Shown here: positions 7,347-14,230 of the stretch, piece after piece
How the letters are laid out: every line of letters starts with the position of its first letter
Position numbering within the stretch: the stretch's first letter is position 1
Source: Rikenellaceae bacterium
Lineage (GTDB): Bacteria; Bacteroidota; Bacteroidia; Bacteroidales; UBA932
Length of the DNA stretch: 26,772 nucleotides
Reading direction: 5' to 3'
Assembly (NCBI GenBank): GCA_900771005.1
Contig: CAAGMI010000109.1
Span: 1 to 26,772 of the forward strand
Position numbers and translations under genes: made by a program
The notes under the pieces: model-generated
Database searches by the model: none
Seen by the model: only the letters and a program-made list of their open reading frames with translations
What the model was told of the DNA's origin: nothing

Positions 7347-7907
7347 TTAATACTTTTTTATCTTTGACTGCAACACCGCCCTTGCCCTGAGCAACTGTGA
7401 CCTGGATGTCGCTTCCGAAATACCGAGTTCTTCCGCTATCTCCTTGTGGGAGTACCCTTCAATCACATACATATTGAAAACAGTCCTGAAACCGGTCGGC
7501 AATTCCGAAATGAACTTCATCAGATCCTGATAGGAGATCTTCTGTATCGGAGTCGGATCGCTTGTCTTGACATCCCAAGCCGCTTCAACATCTTCGCTCT
7601 GCTTCAGGACATCTCTTTTCCTGAGGCTCATCAGTGCAGTGTTTACAAAGATCTTTCTTGCCCAGCCCTCGAAGGAACCATCCCCGAGATAGCTGCCGAG
7701 CTTGGTGAATAGAGTGACAAACCCATCCTGCAGAATGTCTTCCGCAGAGTCCCTGTCTCCCATATAGCGCAGGCAAACTGCGAACATCTTGGGCGATAAG
7801 GCGTCATAGATAGCTTTTTGAGCGCGGGATTCGCCTCTTTTGGCATCCTCTATGTAATCCTCTATCCGTGTGTTAAGATGCTTCTTGTTTCCAAAAAGTT
7901 GCATCAT
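7347..7907 (-). CDS. ECF-family RNA polymerase sigma factor
   Basis: About 186 residues, normal for ECF sigma factors. Region 2 is seen in MFAVCLRYMGDRDSAEDILQ with the following GWARKIFVNTALMSLRKR. Region 4 is seen in LPTGFRTVFNMYVIEGYSHK and AEELGISEATSRSQLLRARA, a helix-turn-helix for the -35 region. The frame stays open upstream to 8060, but that extension (hydrophobic and arginine-rich, running into the neighbouring gene) does not look like sigma factor. ATG at 7907 or the adjacent 7904 is preferred. It directs RNA polymerase to a stress or envelope regulon, probably controlled by the membrane protein encoded 1 base downstream. Confidence 0.93.
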   Translation of the reverse strand: MMQLFGNKKHLNTRIEDYIEDAKRGESRAQKAIYDALSPKMFAVCLRYMGDRDSAEDILQDGFVTLFTKLGSYLGDGSFEGWARKIFVNTALMSLRKRDVLKQSEDVEAAWDVKTSDPTPIQKISYQDLMKFISELPTGFRTVFNMYVIEGYSHKEIAEELGISEATSRSQLLRARAVLQSKIKKY

Positions 7908-7922
7908 GTAGGATTTATGTTG

Positions 7923-7930
7923 CGAAATTA
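7923..7930 (-). promoter_or_regulatory. Possible -7 element for the sigma factor operon
   Basis: On the minus strand TAATTTCG differs from TAnnTTTG by one base and lies 15 bases before the sigma factor ATG. A T-rich stretch sits upstream, but no clear -33 box. The site shares a 64-base divergent region with the promoter at 7956-7963. Confidence 0.35.
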
Positions 7931-7955
7931 GCCAAAAATTCAGTAAAAAAAGTAG

Positions 7956-7963
7956 TATTTTTG
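7956..7963 (+). promoter_or_regulatory. -7 promoter element for the TPR/envC operon
   Basis: TATTTTTG matches TAnnTTTG fully and ends 8 bases before the ATG at 7972, implying a nearly leaderless transcript. No -33 box is visible. Confidence 0.5.
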
Positions 7964-7971
7964 TCTCGAGT

Positions 7972-9024
7972 ATGCGTCGATTGATAACATATCTGCTTGT
8001 ATTGCTCGTCTCTGTTCCGGCCTGGTCACAGGGCCGGGAACGTCTGGAAGCCTGTTTCATAGATGCCGTTCAGGATTACGGCAATGAGGATTTTGATTCG
8101 GCGAGAGCGAAACTTCAGGCAATAATTGAAGTGGACTCGACGTTCGATGCGGCATACTATTATATGTCTTTGTGCGATTACTACAGCGGAGACGCCCTTT
8201 CGGCTTCCAGAAACATAAAGAAGGCAAAGGCTCTCGATCCGGGCAATGAATGGTATTCGCAGTTGACCGAGTTCTTCAGAATCCCTTCTCTGCTTGATGA
8301 AGCCGAGCAGTGCAGGCTTGCACGGGATTATGACGGATTCTTTGAGAAAATGACCGTTTTCGCCGCGGACAGGGATGTGAGGACCGAGCCTAAATGCCAG
8401 TACCTTACGTCGGTCTTCGGCAGTTTCGACACAAGGATATATGACGGATACAAGGCGCAGATAGAAAGGCTGATTGATTCTCTGATTGATTCCGACCCCG
8501 CGGCAAGCGCTACTCATCACCTTGCGATGCAGGTATATCTGTTGTATGGGGAAAATGACCGGGTGATACGGGAATGTGAGAAGCTCATCGCCATCAACGC
8601 ATCCGACAGCAAGGCCGTGGTATCATACCTCAGCATAATCGGGGACCTGTACAGCGAGGGAGGACAGAAAAAGGAGGCATATAAGATATACGACAGGATA
8701 CTTTCCATAGTACCGGATTATGCTCCGACGCTCAACAACTATGCGTATTTTCTTTCCCTCGACGGGAAAAAGCTCAAGAAAGCTCTTGAAATGAGCCGCA
8801 AGACCATCGAACAGGAACCTGACAATCCGACATATCTCGACACGTATGGCTGGATCCTTCATCTGCTCGGACGGGACGCTGCCGCAAAACCTTATTTCAA
8901 GCACGCGATGCTGTATGGGGGGAAGGACAGTGACGTAGTGCTGGAGCACTATGCCGTCGTGCTGGATGCCTTGGGCGAGAAGGATATCGCTTCGTTTTAC
9001 CGGAGTCTCATAAAGGATAAATGA
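7972..9024 (+). CDS. Secreted tetratricopeptide repeat (TPR) protein
   Basis: The 350-residue protein starts with a signal peptide (MRRLITYLLVLLVSVPAWS, cleavage near residue 19), so it works outside the cytoplasm. TPR-like helical pairs are visible near residues 35-100 (AYYYMSLCDYYSGD, IKKAKALDPGNEWY) and again about 215-340 (AYKIYDRILSIVPDYAPTLN, ALEMSRKTIEQEPDNPTY, LDTYGWILHLLGRDAAAKPY). TPRs bind other proteins. The last four bases (ATGA) overlap the start of the EnvC-like gene, so the two are translationally coupled and probably act together in cell-wall turnover or division. The partner-binding role is inferred. Confidence 0.9.
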   Translation: MRRLITYLLVLLVSVPAWSQGRERLEACFIDAVQDYGNEDFDSARAKLQAIIEVDSTFDAAYYYMSLCDYYSGDALSASRNIKKAKALDPGNEWYSQLTEFFRIPSLLDEAEQCRLARDYDGFFEKMTVFAADRDVRTEPKCQYLTSVFGSFDTRIYDGYKAQIERLIDSLIDSDPAASATHHLAMQVYLLYGENDRVIRECEKLIAINASDSKAVVSYLSIIGDLYSEGGQKKEAYKIYDRILSIVPDYAPTLNNYAYFLSLDGKKLKKALEMSRKTIEQEPDNPTYLDTYGWILHLLGRDAAAKPYFKHAMLYGGKDSDVVLEHYAVVLDALGEKDIASFYRSLIKDK

Positions 9025-10193
9025 TCTCTTTCAAGCGCATAATCGTTCTGCTATCCGTATTGCTGGCGGCATCATCCGTATCGGCGCAGGACATTGATGC
9101 CCAGAAGGAGAAGAAGGACAGGCTGGAAAAGGAGATCGCCATCCTTGAGGGTCAGCTTAGGGACAATGCCAGCAAGAGCAGCAATGCGCTTACAAGCCTC
9201 ACTCTCACACAGAAAAAAATATCTGCCAGAAAGAAACTTCTGGCTCAGAGCGAGCGTCAGGTCCGGGTCCTGAATGATTCCATCACCAGCAAGCAGCGTC
9301 AGATCAACGCCATCAATGCAAGGTTGGATACGATGAATCTGTACTATGAGCGTCTTGTCAGGAATGCATATAAGAACAGGGATGCCCGGGTATGGTATAT
9401 GTACATTCTTGCCAGTGACGACATAGGACAGGCCTCCCGCCGCTTCAACTATCTCCGTGGTTTGTCATCGCAGATGAATGTCCAGGCCAGGAAAATTCAG
9501 CAGGCGAGAGAAGAATTGGAAGCGGAAAAGGCCAGGCTGAGTGATTTGCGCAAGGAGGCGCGCGAACTTAGGGATGCCCGTGCTGAAGAGCTGAAACAGC
9601 TTCAGAAAGAGGAGAAACAGTCCAAAAATCTTGTCAATCAGCTGAATAAGAACAAGAGCACTTATCAGGAACAGTTGAACACCAAGAAACGTCAGGTGGA
9701 AGCTCTGAACAGGGAGATAGAACGAATAATCAAGTCGGCTATCGGGGGGAACAAGAAAGCGGATGTGGATTACAAGCTCGCTGACGAATTCTCCGCGAAC
9801 AAGGGCAAACTCCCGTGGCCTGTGGACGGTCCTGTGGTTGAGCATTTCGGCAAGCACAAGCATCCTGTCTATACGCGCGTGGAGATGCCTTTCAATAATG
9901 GCGTGAACATAGCCGTAAATCCGGGCACCCAGGCCAAGGCCGTGTTTGACGGCGTGGTCAAGCAGGTGATAGTCATGCCGGGATACAACCAGTGCGTGCT
10001 TGTACAGCACGGCAATTATTTCACTTTCTACTGCAAACTTGCGTCAGTGGCAGTCAAGGCCGGGCAAAAAATAACGACCGGGCAAGCGCTCGGTCGTATA
10101 GATACCATCTCCGGTGAGACTCAGCTCCACTTCCAACTCTGGAAGGAAAGAGCGCCTCAGGATCCTGAGGTGTGGCTCAGGCCTAGAGATTAG
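9021..10193 (+). CDS. envC: EnvC-like murein hydrolase activator (degenerate M23/LytM domain)
   Basis: The 390-residue product has a signal peptide (MISFKRIIVLLSVLLAASSVSA), a long coiled coil (about 25-235, rich in Lys, Glu, Gln and Arg) and a C-terminal LytM/M23 domain (about 255-390). In active M23 peptidases zinc is held by HxxxD and HxH. Here the first motif reads FNNGVNIAV, without His or Asp, while QLHFQLW keeps the distal His. The domain is therefore probably catalytically dead, as in EnvC, which binds and switches on amidases at the septum through its coiled coil. ATGA overlap with the TPR gene indicates coupling. The 3' end overlaps mdh by 11 bp in convergent orientation. Confidence 0.9.
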   Translation: MISFKRIIVLLSVLLAASSVSAQDIDAQKEKKDRLEKEIAILEGQLRDNASKSSNALTSLTLTQKKISARKKLLAQSERQVRVLNDSITSKQRQINAINARLDTMNLYYERLVRNAYKNRDARVWYMYILASDDIGQASRRFNYLRGLSSQMNVQARKIQQAREELEAEKARLSDLRKEARELRDARAEELKQLQKEEKQSKNLVNQLNKNKSTYQEQLNTKKRQVEALNREIERIIKSAIGGNKKADVDYKLADEFSANKGKLPWPVDGPVVEHFGKHKHPVYTRVEMPFNNGVNIAVNPGTQAKAVFDGVVKQVIVMPGYNQCVLVQHGNYFTFYCKLASVAVKAGQKITTGQALGRIDTISGETQLHFQLWKERAPQDPEVWLRPRD

Positions 10194-11175
10194 GATTTGA
10201 TTTCTTCCAATCAGCGATAGCCGGGATGATTCCAAGGCTGATGATCTCCTCGCGCATCTTGCAGAGGTGCTCATAAGAAGCCTTGAGGTCGGCCATCTCC
10301 TGCTCTGTGCCCTGAGGTGCTGTGAAATGGACACCTGTAGCGTCAATGACTGAAGGCATAGCCATCATCACGTTCTTATAGCCGCACTTGTCGCAATTTA
10401 CGTAGCAGCCTGCAGGCCAGGTGAACTTCTCACCTCCCATAGAAGCCTCGATCATCTTGACAGCCTGGTATGCAGGGCTCTGGAATGAGCTGCGTCCACG
10501 AAGTTTGATGATGTTTGAACCACCCTGGATTGTATTATGCTTGATTTCTTCCCACTTGTCTGCAGGGATGTTGTAGTCTGCGAGAGGCTTTCCGTCAACG
10601 AGAGTCTTGCTTGCGAACACTGCCATAGCCTCACCGTGTCCTCCGTATGTGCGTGCGCCTGTGACTTTGTACTGAGCTACACCACATTCAGCGGCGATAG
10701 CCTCCTGAAGACGTGTGCTGTCAAGGGCAGCGAGGGATGTAAGCTGCTCAGGCTTGAGTCCTGAATGGATGAGTGCCGTAAGAGCTGTGACGTCAGCAGG
10801 GTTGAAGATAACGACAACGTGCTTCACGTCAGGACAATACTTCTTGATGAGATCACCGAACTCAGCTGCAATCTGGCAGTTGCCCTTGAGAAGATCCTCA
10901 CGTGTCATTCCCTCTTTGCGAGGAGCGCCGCCTGAAGAGATGATGTACTTTGCATCCTTGAAAGCTACGGCCGGATCTGTCGTCCAGCTGACGTTTGCTC
11001 CTTCGAATGCGCAATGATACATTTCCTCAGCTACTCCGTGAACACCCGGCTCGAAGATATCATAAAGGCAGATGTTAGGTGTAAGACCGAGCATAAGTGC
11101 TGTCTGTGCCATGTTTGAGCCGATAGCTCCACCGGCACCGACAATGGTCAATTTCTCGTTAGTTAAATATTTCAT
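10183..11175 (-). CDS. mdh: Malate dehydrogenase
   Basis: This cytoplasmic enzyme interconverts malate and oxaloacetate with NAD(H), in the branched TCA cycle and the succinate/propionate fermentation route of Bacteroidales. The 330-residue product shows the nucleotide-binding loop VGAGGAIGS (12-20), substrate arginines in APRKEGMTRED (Arg86 and Arg92), the LDSTR segment (Asp152, Arg155) and catalytic His180 in YGGHGEAM. Arg86, where lactate dehydrogenases carry Gln, supports malate specificity. The C-terminal part contains a CDKCGY pair of cysteines. It overlaps the convergent EnvC-like gene by 11 bp. Confidence 0.95.
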   Translation of the reverse strand: MKYLTNEKLTIVGAGGAIGSNMAQTALMLGLTPNICLYDIFEPGVHGVAEEMYHCAFEGANVSWTTDPAVAFKDAKYIISSGGAPRKEGMTREDLLKGNCQIAAEFGDLIKKYCPDVKHVVVIFNPADVTALTALIHSGLKPEQLTSLAALDSTRLQEAIAAECGVAQYKVTGARTYGGHGEAMAVFASKTLVDGKPLADYNIPADKWEEIKHNTIQGGSNIIKLRGRSSFQSPAYQAVKMIEASMGGEKFTWPAGCYVNCDKCGYKNVMMAMPSVIDATGVHFTAPQGTEQEMADLKASYEHLCKMREEIISLGIIPAIADWKKSNPNL

Positions 11176-11213
11176 GGTATAATGAATGTTGTAAGATTTC
11201 GCTCAAAGCGGAG

Positions 11214-11221
11214 CAAAGATA
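11214..11221 (-). promoter_or_regulatory. -7 promoter element for mdh
   Basis: On the minus strand TATCTTTG matches the -7 consensus fully and is followed by CTCC. It lies 38 bases before the mdh ATG. It diverges from the phosphopantetheinyl transferase promoter about 20 bases away, so one short region serves both genes. Confidence 0.65.
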
Positions 11222-11242
11222 GCAAATTCCTCAAAAAATAAC

Positions 11243-11250
11243 TATATTTG
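11243..11250 (+). promoter_or_regulatory. -7 promoter element for the phosphopantetheinyl transferase gene
   Basis: TATATTTG matches TAnnTTTG and is followed by CCCC, as at tsaE. The ATG is 17 bases downstream. No -33 box is evident. Confidence 0.6.
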
Positions 11251-11267
11251 CCCCGTTATAACTTTTT

Positions 11268-11909
11268 ATGGCACTATATCTTACAAAAGAGCTGGACGAC
11301 GACGGTCACTCGCGACTAGGGGTCTGGCAAATCAATGAGACCGAAGCGGAGCTTCGCGAGCTCACATCAATTCCTTCCGACGAACTGGAAGAAATCTCTT
11401 ACATCAAAAGCGAATCTCTTCGCAAACAGAAACTTGCCGTTCGTGCACTTCTTGACCAGATGCTCGAGGAGAAGGTGTATCTTTCCCACCACGACAACGG
11501 CAAACCTTATATTGAGAACAACGCCACCAATATCAGCATCACCCATACTGACAAGTATGTAGCCGTCATTCTGGATGACAATGATGAAGTGGGTATCGAC
11601 TGCGAGTCTCTTGACAGGGATTTCTCCGCAGTTGAGAAAAAGGCTTTGTCAGAAGAAGAGATCGATGACCTTGACGATGAAAAGCGCAACGAACAGCTGG
11701 CGATATACTGGTGTGCAAAAGAGGCTGTCTATAAGAAAATGTCTCAGTACAACGTGGATTTTGCCGAGCAGATCGAAGTTGACGACTTTCATCTTCACAA
11801 TGAAGGTGACCTTGAGGCCACCTTCATCAATAAGGACGGATATGAGGAAGAATTACGTCTGGAATATATGACGTTCGACCGGCACGTCCTTGTATGGGTC
11901 AAGGAATAA
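11268..11909 (+). CDS. 4'-phosphopantetheinyl transferase superfamily protein
   Basis: The 213-residue product has the two Sfp-type signatures: VGIDCE (108-113), with magnesium-binding Asp111 and Glu113, and WCAKEAVYK (148-156), with Glu152 and Lys156. The upstream ISITHTDKYVAV segment is also typical. Such enzymes move the phosphopantetheine arm from coenzyme A to a serine of an acyl or peptidyl carrier protein. The size suits the Sfp/AcpT group rather than the shorter AcpS. No carrier protein gene lies in the window, so the partner is encoded elsewhere. It has its own promoter and its stop is 1 base from the end of convergent gdhA. Confidence 0.9.
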   Translation: MALYLTKELDDDGHSRLGVWQINETEAELRELTSIPSDELEEISYIKSESLRKQKLAVRALLDQMLEEKVYLSHHDNGKPYIENNATNISITHTDKYVAVILDDNDEVGIDCESLDRDFSAVEKKALSEEEIDDLDDEKRNEQLAIYWCAKEAVYKKMSQYNVDFAEQIEVDDFHLHNEGDLEATFINKDGYEEELRLEYMTFDRHVLVWVKE

Positions 11910-11910
11910 T

Positions 11911-13254
11911 CTAGATTATCCCCTGTTCAAGCATTGCGGTAGCGACTTTCATGAAGCCGGCGATGTTCGCGCCCTTCACGTAGTCGATGCTTCCGTCAGC
12001 CTGTGTCCCGTATTTGACACAGGCCTCGTGTATGGAGTCCATTATAAAGTGGAGTTTTTCATCCACTTCCTTCCCGCTCCAACTGATGTGAGATGCATTC
12101 TGTGTCATCTCAAGGCCTGAAGTTGCCACTCCTCCGGCGTTCACAGCCTTGCCTGGCGCGAAGAGAATACCGTTGTTCTGGAAGAATCTGATGGCGCCTG
12201 GCTGGCATCCCATATTTGAGACCTCGCAGCAGCACCAGGTGCCGTTCGCTTTCAGCTCCTTTGCATCATCTTCACTGAGCTCGTTCTGGAAAGCGCAAGG
12301 CAGGGCGATGTCGCATTTGACGCTCCACGCCTTCTTTCCTGCTGTGAACCTGGTCTTTCCAGGGAACTTGTCCGCCATGTCCTGTACCTTGTTGCGGTTG
12401 GAAGCGCGCATTACAAGCATATAGTCTATCATTTCCTTGTCTATGCCGTCAGGAATCTCACAGACGCCGTCCGGACCTGATATGGCTACCACCTTGGCTC
12501 CAAGTTCAGTGGCTTTGGTGCAGGCTCCCCAGGCAACGTTTCCGAATCCCGATATGGCTACCTTACAGCCCTTGATGTCCTTTCCTGCCTTGTGAAGCAG
12601 ATTCTGGGTGAAATACAACGCACCGAAACCGGTTGCCTCGGGACGGAGAATGGATCCACCCCAAGTGGCTCCCTTTCCGGTCAGGACTCCGGTGTTGTAC
12701 TCGCGTGCGAGCTTCTTGTACATTCCGTAGAGATATCCTATCTCGCGCCCTCCGACTCCGACGTCTCCGGCAGGAATATCCTGGTCAGGGCCTATACATT
12801 GCCAGAGCTCGGTCATGAATGCCTGGCAGAAGCGCATTATCTCGTCATTGCTCTTGCCTACAGGATCGAAATCCGAACCACCCTTGGCACCGCCCATAGG
12901 CAGGGTAGTGAGAGCGTTCTTGAAAGTCTGCTCGAATCCGAGGAACTTGAGCATGGAAGGGGTGACGGCTTTGTGGAAGCGAAGACCTCCCTTGTAAGGA
13001 CCTATGGCGCTGTTGAACTGGATGCGGTAACCAGTATTTGTCTGCACCTCTCCCTTGTCGTCAACCCAAGTGACGCGGAAGGTGAAGATACGGTCAGGTT
13101 CGACCATTCTTTCGACAATCTTCGCCTTTTCGAATTCAGGATGCTGGTTGTAAACATCCTCTATTGATTCCAAAACCTCCTGTACAGCCTGGAGATATTC
13201 ATTTTCTCCCGGGTACTTGGCCTGGAGACTGGCCATTATTTCAACGGTTTTCAT
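11911..13254 (-). CDS. gdhA: NADP-specific glutamate dehydrogenase
   Basis: This enzyme makes glutamate from 2-oxoglutarate and ammonium with NADPH and is a main ammonium-assimilation route in Bacteroidales. From ATG 13254 the product has 447 residues, as usual for the hexameric bacterial type. Visible motifs are YKGGLRFH, the catalytic PMGGAKGGSDFDP (Lys124), GDVGVGGREIGYLYG and the Rossmann segment VAISGFGNVAWG. The frame is open upstream to 13392, but those 46 codons look non-coding and the family begins at MKTVEIM. The stop is 1 base from the end of the convergent transferase gene. TATCTTAG (minus strand, 13259-13266) is a weak possible -7 element. Confidence 0.96.
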   Translation of the reverse strand: MKTVEIMASLQAKYPGENEYLQAVQEVLESIEDVYNQHPEFEKAKIVERMVEPDRIFTFRVTWVDDKGEVQTNTGYRIQFNSAIGPYKGGLRFHKAVTPSMLKFLGFEQTFKNALTTLPMGGAKGGSDFDPVGKSNDEIMRFCQAFMTELWQCIGPDQDIPAGDVGVGGREIGYLYGMYKKLAREYNTGVLTGKGATWGGSILRPEATGFGALYFTQNLLHKAGKDIKGCKVAISGFGNVAWGACTKATELGAKVVAISGPDGVCEIPDGIDKEMIDYMLVMRASNRNKVQDMADKFPGKTRFTAGKKAWSVKCDIALPCAFQNELSEDDAKELKANGTWCCCEVSNMGCQPGAIRFFQNNGILFAPGKAVNAGGVATSGLEMTQNASHISWSGKEVDEKLHFIMDSIHEACVKYGTQADGSIDYVKGANIAGFMKVATAMLEQGII

Positions 13255-13431
13255 TTCACTAAGATACCTATTATTTTGAAATATGTGACGTTTGTGGAAT
13301 AAAAAAAGAAGCTTGCCAGTATTGCCTCTCCGGCTCACTATGCCGTGACCCCGCGCTTGGCGTTCAAAAAATGGCTCCGTCAGGCAACTCACTTTATGGT
13401 AAAATTTCTTCGGACAGTAATGTTTTTTTTG

Positions 13432-13439
13432 TAAATTTG
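13432..13439 (+). promoter_or_regulatory. -7 promoter element for the polysaccharide operon
   Basis: TAAATTTG matches TAnnTTTG and follows a T8 run. No good -33 box is seen at the expected distance. The upxY ATG is 181 bases further on, a long leader as expected where an UpxY antiterminator acts on nascent RNA. Confidence 0.6.
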
Positions 13440-13531
13440 GCTCGCAGTTACAACAAGTTTGGATTTAGAGTGTCGTGTTATTACGAAAACGTCGGGTAAA
13501 GAATAGACGCCTGCAAAAATAAATCAGTTGC

Positions 13532-13564
13532 ATTACCCCTCCCCATTTTTATGGGGGGGGTAAT
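13532..13564 (+). promoter_or_regulatory. Strong leader hairpin with G8 arm before upxY
   Basis: ATTACCCCTCCCCAT (13532-13546) pairs with AT-G8-TAAT (13551-13564) around a 4-T loop, leaving one unpaired T in the C-rich arm. The stem has 14 pairs, eight of them G-C. No T tract follows, so it is not a simple intrinsic terminator. A pause site, an antiterminator recruitment site or a switchable structure are candidates, by analogy with leaders read by UpxY, LoaP and RfaH; that is inference. The G8 run (13553-13560) may slip in length. Confidence 0.65.
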
Positions 13565-13620
13565 TCGTTGACTATAAGCGTATTACAACGTCGCCTTATT
13601 CGCTGGACAGCAATACGGAG

Positions 13621-14217
13621 ATGGCTGGACCAAATATTTCTGAAACTATGGTTTCATCCCCTGTTCGGGCAGGCGGATGTCCCCCGGCGGTCGCTTCGCC
13701 CAACAATACGCAATGGTTCGCAATGCGTGTCACATACAGCCGCGAGCTTAAGGCTCAGAGGCTTTTGCAGGATGCTGGCGTGGAAACATATATTCCAATG
13801 TTATGTGAAAGAGGCGAAGATGGTAAGCGCTACAGCCCTGCTGTTCACAATCTGATTTTCGTACATAGTTCACGTGATTTTCTGGACGACTACAAGCGCA
13901 AGGTGGAGGGCGAATGCTCTTTGCGATATATGATGGACAGGAGTACAGGCTTTCCTATGGTGGTGCGGGACAAGGAGATGAATGATTTTATCCGTGTCAC
14001 TGCAGAAAGAGACGAGGGCATCCTATATCTTGATAATCCGGCGGCTATTGTCACGAAAGGCACTCCGGTGGAGATTATGTGCGGTCCTTTCAAAGGCGTG
14101 CGGGGGAAACTGATCCGCATCAGAAAAGACCGCAAGGTGGTTCTGCAACTTGCGGGCATGGTGGCCGTGGCCGTGGATGGCATTCCTATGCAGTGGTGCA
14201 AAGTGATTGGTGATTAA
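13621..14217 (+). CDS. upxY: UpxY-family transcription antiterminator (NusG-like)
   Basis: The 198-residue product is a specialised NusG paralogue. The NusG N-terminal domain starts at about residue 32 (WFAMRVTYSRELKAQRLLQD, then YIPMLCERGED and NLIFVHSS). The KOW domain lies near 145-175 (GTPVEIMCGPFKGVRGKLIR). In Bacteroides fragilis the UpxY proteins keep RNA polymerase transcribing through their own capsule operon by acting in the leader, and this gene sits first in such an operon. The first 30 residues are a low-complexity extension, so a later start cannot be excluded. No UpxZ inhibitor gene follows, unlike the fragilis loci. Confidence 0.93.
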   Translation: MAGPNISETMVSSPVRAGGCPPAVASPNNTQWFAMRVTYSRELKAQRLLQDAGVETYIPMLCERGEDGKRYSPAVHNLIFVHSSRDFLDDYKRKVEGECSLRYMMDRSTGFPMVVRDKEMNDFIRVTAERDEGILYLDNPAAIVTKGTPVEIMCGPFKGVRGKLIRIRKDRKVVLQLAGMVAVAVDGIPMQWCKVIGD

Positions 14218-14230
14218 AATACTTATCTGA

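Larger units (their letters stand above)
13255..13620. other. Intergenic region: gdhA upstream and polysaccharide operon leader
   Basis: This 366-base gap between divergent gdhA and upxY holds the 5' region of gdhA on the left, a strong -7 box (13432-13439) for the polysaccharide operon, and a leader of about 180 nt with a G-rich hairpin (13532-13564). I found no convincing small gene. An open frame starting at 13568 overlaps upxY in another frame and is a shadow. I looked for inverted repeats around the promoter, as found at invertible Bacteroides capsule promoters, and saw none. Confidence 0.6.

Noticed and set aside
6588..7367. 259-codon plus-strand frame opposite the barrel protein
   Set aside because: It mirrors the Pro/Ser/Thr/Ala-rich linker of the minus-strand gene and has no motif or promoter. 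A by-product of biased composition.
7908..8060. 51-codon N-terminal extension of the ECF sigma factor
   Set aside because: It overlaps the divergent TPR gene and both promoters and has no sigma-like content. ATG at 7907 or 7904 gives the normal family length.
9744..9749. Runs of six G in envC and elsewhere (also 18042-18047 and 24613-24618)
   Set aside because: Runs of six are common by chance and too short to slip often. Only the eight- and ten-base tracts were kept.
13255..13392. 46-codon N-terminal extension of glutamate dehydrogenase
   Set aside because: The encoded residues look random and arginine-rich. The family begins at ATG 13254 with the expected length.
13480..13600. Partial direct repeat around AACGTCG in the leader
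   Set aside because: Only seven bases match exactly and the flanks diverge; expected by chance in this length.
13400..13620. Invertible promoter of the Bacteroides capsule type
   Set aside because: I looked for inverted repeats flanking the -7 box. Only the short hairpin at 13532-13564 was found, which does not enclose the promoter, and no invertase gene is present.
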